The notes under the pieces were generated by a model. The model was not told where the DNA came from. It saw only the letters and a program-made list of their open reading frames with translations, and made no database searches. The translations under genes were made by a program, and so were the position numbers. Of a DNA stretch of 64,000 nt, positions 57,560 through 64,000 are shown piece by piece. Source of the stretch: Cladorhizidae sp. MBARI D1340-BT2 (Eukaryota > Porifera > Demospongiae > Poecilosclerida > Cladorhizidae); NCBI GenBank assembly GCA_028752905.1, contig JAQNBH010000006.1, positions 24,352,311-24,416,310 on the forward strand, written 5' to 3'. Position 1 is the first letter of the stretch. Each line of letters begins with the position of its first letter.

Positions 57560-60485
57560 AAGATCCTACACAATTAGCTTCCTTTTCAACATTATAGAAC
57601 TGTTTCTAATCTTTAAACATCAGTAAAATTCTTTTAGTGATAAATCTCCCCTATTTAACAGAAAGAAGCTCTAATTTGCTCAAATTGGGACGTTTTTTAG
57701 CCTTTTGAGGAAAAACTGTCTGAAATCGGTCATTCTTGTCAAAAATGGCTTCCTTTTCAATATTGGTAATTAAACGAGTTAATTTCTTTTAGTGAGAAAT
57801 CTTTTTAAACGCTATATTTTGCTCCAATTGGGACATTTTATAGTGTTTTGAGGAAAAACGGTCTGAATTGTCAAAATGGCACTTAGCTCCCACTTCAGCA
57901 TTATCGAACTGTATCTACACTTTAAATTACAGAAAACATCTTTTGGTGATAAATCACCACTTTTTTACCAAAGAACCTCCAATTGGGACGTTTTTTGGTG
58001 TTTTGAGAAACAAATGTCCATTCTCAAAAAAATGGTCACAGCTTCCTTTTCAACATTATAGGTCTGTTTCTATTCTTTTAGTGAGAACTCTTCCGTTTTT
58101 AACCGAAAGTAGCTCTATTTTGCTCCAATTAGGACGTTGGAGCATTTTGAGGAAAAACTGTGTGAAATCGCTCAATTTTTTCAAAATGACACATTAGCTT
58201 CCTCTTCAACATTACGCAACAGTTTCTACTCTTTAAATAACAGAAAACATCTTTTGTTGAGAAATCTCCACTTTTTAACTGCCGATTTGGCTCCAATTGA
58301 GACATTTTTAGACATTTGGGGTAAAAACAGTCTTAAATCGCTTTTTTATTTTCTTTTTTAGGGTTTTGAGAAAAAAACTGTCTGAAATCGCTCATTCTCA
58401 TCAAAATTGGGACATTAGCTTCCTTTTCAACATTAAAGAACTGTTTCTATTCTTTAAATGACAGAAAACATCTTTTGATGAAAATAAATCATTAAAACAG
58501 AAAAAGCTCTATTTTACTCAATTTGGGACTTTTTTAAGCGTTTGAGATAAACAAATCGCTCATTCTCAAAATGGGCACATTAGCTTCCTTTTCAACATTA
58601 TAGAACTGTTTCTACTCTTTAAACGACAGTAAACGTAGAAATCTTCAATTATTTTAACGAAACAAGCTCTAGTTTGCTCCATTTGGGAGGTTTTTTAGCA
58701 TTTTAAGTCTGAAATAGCTCATTCTTGTCAAAATAGGAAATTAGCTTCCATTTCAACATAATGGAACTTTATACCCTTTAAACGACAGAAAATGTCATTT
58801 ATTGAGATATCTCCACTTTTTAAGCGAAAGAAGCTCGATTTTTCTCAATTGGGACGTTTTTGAGTGTTTGGAGGAAAAACTGTCTGAAATCGCTCAATCT
58901 TGTAAGAAGGGGCACATTAGCTTCCTTTTCAATATTATGGAACTGTTTACTCTCAACGACAGAAAACATCTTTTGGTGAGAAATCTCCCCGTTTTAATCA
59001 AAATAAGGTCTAATTGGGCCTTTTTTTTGCGTTTTGAGGAAAAACTGTCTGAAATCGGTCATTATTAAAAAAATGGGTACTTTTCAACATTTGTGGAACT
59101 GTTACTACTCTTTAAATGACAGTAAATGTTTTTTGGTACACTAAGGTACACTTTAAATAACAGAAAATGTAATTTCGCGAGAAATTTCCCTGTTTAACCG
59201 AAATAAGGTCTTTTGGTCGACGTTTTTGAGCGTTCTGAGAAAAAACTGTCTGAAATCGCTCGTTCTGGTCAAAATGGGCACATTAGCTTCCTTTTCAACA
59301 TTATATAACTGTTCCTACTCTGTAAACGACAGAAAACATATTTTGGTGACAAATCTTCACTTTTTAACCGAAAGAAGCTGCAATGTTTTTTTGCGTTTTG
59401 AGGAAAACCTGTCTGAAATCCCTCAATCTCTTCAAAATGGCACATAGCTTCCACTTCAATATTATGGAACTGTTTCTACTCTATAAATTACAGAAAACAT
59501 ATTTTGTGAGAAATCTCCCCTTTAAGCTATTATTGGGAGGGGGTTTGAGAAAAAACTGTCTGAAATCGCTTATTCTCATCGAAATGTGCACATTAGCTTC
59601 CTTTTCAACATTATGGGACTGTTTTCACTCTTTAAATGAGAGAAAATATCTTTTGGCGAGAAATCTCATCTCCATTTTGGATATTTTTGTGTTTTGAGGA
59701 AAAACCGTCAGAAATCGGTCAATCTTGTAAAAATGGGCACATTAGCTTCCTTTTCAACATTATAGAACTCTTTCTACTCTTTAAACGACAGAAAATATCT
59801 TTTGTTGAGAAATCTTACGTTTTTAACCGAAAGAAGCTCTATTTAGCTCCAATTGGACGTTTTAGAGCGTTTTGAGGAAAAACTGTCTGAAATCGCTCTA
59901 TCATGTAAAAATGGCACAATATCAACATTATGGAACTGTTTCTACTCTTTAAATGACAGAAAACGTCTTTTGGTGAGAAATCTTCCCTTTTTAACATAAG
60001 CGTTTTGAGAAAAAACTGTCTGAAAACGCTCATTCATGTCAAATTGGGCACATTAGCTTCCTTTTCATAAAATAATATAGAACTGTTTCAACTCTTTAAA
60101 CGACAGAAAATGTTTTTTGTTGATAAATCTTCCATTTTTACCGAAACAAGCTCATTTTCTCCAATTGGGACGTTTTATTAAACTGATTGGAAGAAAAACT
60201 GTCTGAAATTGCTCATTCTTTTATAATGGGAACGTTAGCTTCCTTTTCAACATTATCGAACTGTTTCTACTCATTAAACGTCAGAAAATGTCACTTTTTA
60301 ACCGAAAGAAGCTCTATTTTGCTCCAGGGAACGTTTTGAGGGAAAAATGTCTGAAATTGCTCAATCGTGTAAAAATGGTTTCAACATTTTGGAATTGTTT
60401 CTAATGACAGAAAACATCTTTTGGTGAGAATAATCACTATTTGGTTTCCAATTTGGACTTTTCTAAATTAATTCCCTTTATCTTG
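57560..60485 (+). repeat. Satellite array, about 160-bp monomers, about 18 copies
   Basis: The phrase TTAGCTTCCTTTTCAACATT recurs every 140-185 bp. Each monomer also carries ACTCTTTAAACGACAGAAAA, CATCTTTTGGTGAGAAATCT, AACCGAAAGAAGCTCTATTT, TGCTCCAATTGGGACGTTTT and GAGGAAAAACTGTCTGAAAT. Copies are diverged with many indels. Many 60-140-codon frames here arise from the repeat and are not genes. Confidence 0.92.
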
Positions 60486-61638
60486 GATAACCTGAGGAAA
60501 AATATAACCTTCGTGCTTCTTAATCCTTCGTGCTTGTTTAATTTAATGAAAGCACGTTTATTGTATGGATCAATTTGTGTAAAAATTATCCACATGGAAA
60601 AATAAACAGATTGAATAAATCCAGTATTCCAAAGTAAGTTACACCTACCGAGATTTTCACTGGCTTGCTCATCAGGGAAGGATGGAGTCTCAAAAATAAA
60701 ACATTCATTAAATCAAGAAAATACAACAATAGAGTATACACCTGTATGGATCTTTTGAATGGAAGACCTCTAATGTCCCAATATTTCTACCAGCACTTGT
60801 AGGCAATCCAGGGTCTAAAGTTACAGTAATCAAAATATAAATCAAGAATGCATTCATACTATATATGTAGGGATAATAAATCACAGCTGTATCGTGATCC
60901 TCTAAATAATAAATTGCGTGCATATATAAAGAACAGGTGGACAAACTGTCAGAATTACATGATATTAAAAGAAGTCAATGATTTCCATTTTTCACCACAT
61001 ACAACCTAAATACATTATCAGTCTCCAGAGCTACAAGTTTCTGTTTAACTTGACACTGATACACAATGAACATTAGCTGAGAAAAATGAGAGATAAAAAA
61101 CACATCTCATGGTATATATATATTTCTTGGCAATTCTTCATCTGATGTTTGTCAAAAGTTATAGAAGTTCTAAAACTGCTAGGGCGTTAGAGTAGTAGGC
61201 ATCTAGGGCTAGAGGCTCCTATTGATGACAAGTACAAACTTTGGCTTTCTATTTCAAAAAGGTTGTGATAAATAACTGAATACAGAAAAAATATGGTGAT
61301 CTTGGTGGTCTTGGCTTCAGTTCAGGTTCTCGAGAGTGGCTCCCCAGCAGCCAGTGAAGTCCATTCCGATTCAACTGCTAACATTCTGGTGCCAGGCAGC
61401 GCAATGAAAAGTACAAGTAGTCGGAGATTCTGTGTTTGTGTTTTAACCGCTTCACCGCATAGAAGCGCGAGATTGAGTGACCGTCGCGTTAATAATTATT
61501 AAACATCAACCGTTGACTCTACATATTCAAAACTTACCGTAAATGTGCACGATGGACTGTTCTATTTCACCAAAAAATTTAAGAACCGTAGCACGTAGGT
61601 AACTGTGACGTCAAACAATTTTGAATTCAAGCAAAATA

Positions 61639-62564
61639 ATGGCTGAAATATTTGATCGTGCTCGCGTGTTAGAGCTGTTGTTTGATGGCGGTTTCGACCT
61701 CTCTGACTATGATAGAGATGAAGATGATGAAGGTCAAGTGTCTTCCTTCCTTGGTGATGAGGTATTAGACCCTAAGGAGTTGGCAGCTTTTTGTCCAGAG
61801 CTTTAACTTCAACTCCTCAGGATGTTGGACCAAACACTTCAAGTGCCAGTGCTTCTGATGGAGCTTTTATGACTCCTGATGAAGAGTATGAGTTGCTTGG
61901 TAAGTATGAGTAGATATCTATAGAATGGAATATAATATTTGAGCTATCAAGAGACATAATAAGCCAGAAATATATATCACTAGGTTATAAAGTTCCTAGT
62001 TATAAAGTTCACTAGGTTGTAAAGTTCATAATAATAATCTTTTATATAGGTTTAGCCACTGATCTTGAATCTGCTGAATCTCTGAGTGATCCTGCAAACT
62101 CTCCTCCGAGTGGTCCTGCAAACTCGCCTCCTACAATCTCTCCTACCATCTTCTCCTTCATTTGATGTAGTTCCATCTTCTGACTCAGAAGTATCACTGT
62201 TACCTTCTGATCGCTGAGACAGGGGGCGTGTTGGATGCCGAGGCCGAGGAAAAGGCCAAGGAAGAGGAAAAAGCCAAGGAAGAGGAAAAGGCCAAGGAAG
62301 AGGAAAAGGCCAAGGAAGAGGAAAAAGCCAAGGAAGAGGTAAAGGCCAAGGAAGGCCAAGGAAGAGGAAAAGGCCAAGGAAGAGGAAAAATCCAAGGAAG
62401 AGGAAAAGGCCAAGGAAGAGGAAAAGGCCAAGGAAGAAGTCGAGGCCAGAGGTAAGAGGCACAAGACCTTTTGTCACTGCTCTCTTTGTGGTATTAGCCT
62501 TTGTGCTGTGCGTGGAAGGACATGCTTCAGGGAATTCCACACACTCTCTGACTACTCGCACTAG
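61639..62564 (+). pseudogene. Core-deleted piggyBac transposase gene, right-arm copy C
   Basis: ATG 61639 opens MAEIFDRARVLELLFDGG and runs to a TAA at about 61804. The sequence after it reads on in another frame (QDVGPNTSSASASDGAF, TPDEEYELL) to a GTAAGT donor at about 61899. A second exon begins after TTTTATATAG near 62051 (LATDLESAESLSDPANSPPS). The Lys/Glu-Gly/Arg minisatellite (about 62245-62450) follows. The cysteine-rich domain closes the gene (KRHKTFCHCSLCGISLC, CFREFHTLSDYSH, stop at 62562-62564). No DDE core. The N-terminal exon and cysteine-rich domain are well preserved relative to the left copy. Confidence 0.65.
62245..62450 (+). repeat. 18-bp minisatellite in piggyBac C (right)
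   Basis: Same GCCAAGGAAGAGGAAAAG unit as 38955-39165, with a different copy number and an internal shortened unit that shifts the frame. Confidence 0.9.
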
Positions 62565-63196
62565 CTTCCTTTTCTCTTCGAGATTTTCTTTGTATTGCTT
62601 TTGTAGTATGTACATGTGTTAGGCATGTACATGTATACTTCTTTTCTTTATTATTTATGCATGCAGACATGTGTAGTACACGTATGTTTTCTTGATGAGT
62701 CTTTGCTTTATTGTGCCTTTCTGCAACATCTTGAAATTTTCAACTTTCAATACAGCCAGACCTTCCTCGTGGTGCTTGACAACAGTCAATACTCTTATAG
62801 ACTGACAAACATGGCTATATCCTGCAAAATAGAAAAATTAGGGCATTCAATATTCATAAATTATGCCAAAAAATGTACATTTTTCAGATTATATGCTGTT
62901 TGCAGTTCGATAAGCGACCATATTTTAGTATTTGATCTGAAAAACCATAAAGTATACTTGTAATAGTCGATAAATGCAGTGATAAAAAGTATTCTAATCA
63001 AAAAATGGTTTGTGGTTTGGTTGCTAGGCAACACATTTATCACCAAGTTGATCAGTAACTCTTTGTCAATCATGTGATATGTGGTTGCTGGGGACTTTTC
63101 TGAACCAATGATCAGATACAAAAATTAAAGTAAAGATAGGTCAAAATCTCAAAATGAAGTCGACGGTGAAAGCGTTAATATGGCTGGCAATATTGC

Positions 63197-63200
63197 TTAA
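63197..63200 (+). other. Empty TTAA target of piggyBac B
   Basis: Single TTAA in GGCAATATTGCTTAACATGT; the left arm has element B between two TTAA copies at this position. Confidence 0.9.
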
Positions 63201-63649
63201 CATGTTTCTAGTGCTTCTACTAGATCTGGATCCTTGCCTTTCCATAACGAGCCTCACAACCAAGTTAATTTTTTTGCCCAAGCAACCTTTTTGAAAAAGA
63301 CAGTGTTAGAATCATTCCAGACGACTTAGTTCCTTTCGTAGCAGTGGCTTAATTTTGAAGGTCGAGTGCCCTGTTATCTTTGCTTGACAGTTGTGACAAG
63401 GATAGTCCATGAAGGCTTGAATCTCTAATGCTCTGTAAATAAGAATGGAATTGCTAACTGGATAATATTTATATCTTTATGCAAGCATACAGTCAGGTAG
63501 GTAATTATTACTGTAGTTATGTATATGGAAATATGCAATAGTTTCCTACAAGCAGCATAAACAGATGCAGTATCACAAGCATTCTGTGTAGTATTAGCTA
63601 CCTGCACAACAACACGCAATTTAAGTGAGATGCTTAGCAGTTCTTAGCA

Positions 63650-63799
63650 ATGGCTACTAAACCATCATTCCTCGAATTCTTTCCAAGACAGGGATTTGGA
63701 ATCAGCAGCCACAACGACCATAGTGATAGGAATTCTTATAAGTTGCTGAAGTTTATGAGGGAAGATGATTCCAAGATATATGCAGTAAAAAAATTATAA
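63650..63799 (+). CDS. Small conserved ORF in right arm (49 aa)
   Basis: ATG 63650 opens MATKPSFLEFFPRQGF..., ending DDSKIYAVKKL; the counterpart of 35518-35664. Possible GTAAAA donor after IYA. The product is not recognised. It could be the first exon of a gene carried by the duplicated unit, continuing beyond the window. Confidence 0.35.
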   Translation: MATKPSFLEFFPRQGFGISSHNDHSDRNSYKLLKFMREDDSKIYAVKKL

Positions 63800-64000
63800 T
63801 TCAGCATGCTAGCTTGTAAAAAATAGAACACTACATCCGTCATCAGTGTTTGGATGAGCTATTGAGAATAATGACTTGAGTATACAGAGAAGGATGCTGG
63901 GGACCTGTAAGTATTATGCAAATATTGATTCTTGTGATATGTGCAACCAATGCTACAAGAACTATCTTTAATTGCATGAAAGATAATGAAGATCTACCTA

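Larger units (their letters stand above)
61447..63174 (+). mobile_element. Core-less piggyBac element C, right-arm copy
   Basis: 1728 bp between TTAA at 61443-61446 and 63175-63178. Termini are CCGCTTCACCGCATAG and (reverse complement) CGCTTTCACCGTCGAC. Same element as 38223-40269 in opposite orientation, but without the 305-bp insertion. Confidence 0.75.
60533..64000. repeat. Right arm of large inverted repeat
   Basis: Reverse complement of 35314-41173 without the two insertions. It starts about 50 bp after the satellite array and runs to the window edge, so its true end is not seen. Confidence 0.9.

Noticed and set aside
57868..60033. Many 60-110-codon frames with shared motifs (LRKNCLKSL and similar)
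   Set aside because: All are translations of the 160-bp satellite monomer.

Overview
The window looks like repeat-rich nuclear DNA of an invertebrate animal. It is AT-rich, has GT-AG introns, and carries no bacterial-style operons. Retroelement primer sites match the 3' end of an animal tRNA-Leu. The mix of Gmr1-like Ty3/gypsy, DIRS-like, hAT, piggyBac and Ginger-type elements would fit a sponge or another early-branching marine animal, but species cannot be fixed from the sequence alone. Nearly everything recognisable is a decayed mobile element or a satellite. The only clear host-like gene is a coiled-coil protein at 27.5-29.2 kb.

Layout. 0-0.93 kb: C-terminal piece of a hAT transposase (minus strand) between clusters of a GAGCATAAT motif. 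0.95-5.54 kb: Ty3/gypsy element A. 5.54-9.7 kb: minisatellites and unassigned DNA. 9.76-13.23 kb: a 0.34-kb-arm foldback, a second copy of one arm, and a dispersed repeat. 14.24-17.28 kb: a hAT element with both terminal repeats. 17.69-19.64 kb: a near full-length piggyBac transposase pseudogene. 19.8-20.4 kb: CTAGCTA-rich repeats. 21.0-23.2 kb: a DIRS-like element on the minus strand (RNase H plus tyrosine recombinase). 27.5-29.2 kb: coiled-coil gene. 29.5-29.8 kb: 24-bp minisatellite. 30.2-35.1 kb: a Ginger1-like transposon on the minus strand (integrase, CXC, Ulp1 protease, PHD). 35.3-41.2 kb and 60.5-64.0 kb: two arms of a large inverted repeat, each holding a core-less piggyBac element; the left arm carries a further piggyBac whose exact empty site is visible in the right arm. 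41.2-46.7 kb: a multi-exon integrase gene on the minus strand. 47.0-52.3 kb: Ty3/gypsy element B, with both LTRs and a 5-bp target duplication. 52.9-53.35 kb: minisatellite. 57.56-60.48 kb: satellite of about 160-bp monomers.

The most notable biology is in the two Ty3/gypsy elements. In both, integrase lies before reverse transcriptase (Gag-PR-INT-RT-RH), the arrangement of the Gmr1 group, and the Gag carries a SCAN-like capsid segment. Each has internal deletions, stops or frameshifts, so none looks active. The piggyBac copies share related termini and insert at TTAA; two families keep the N-terminal exon and the C-terminal cysteine-rich domain but have lost the catalytic core.
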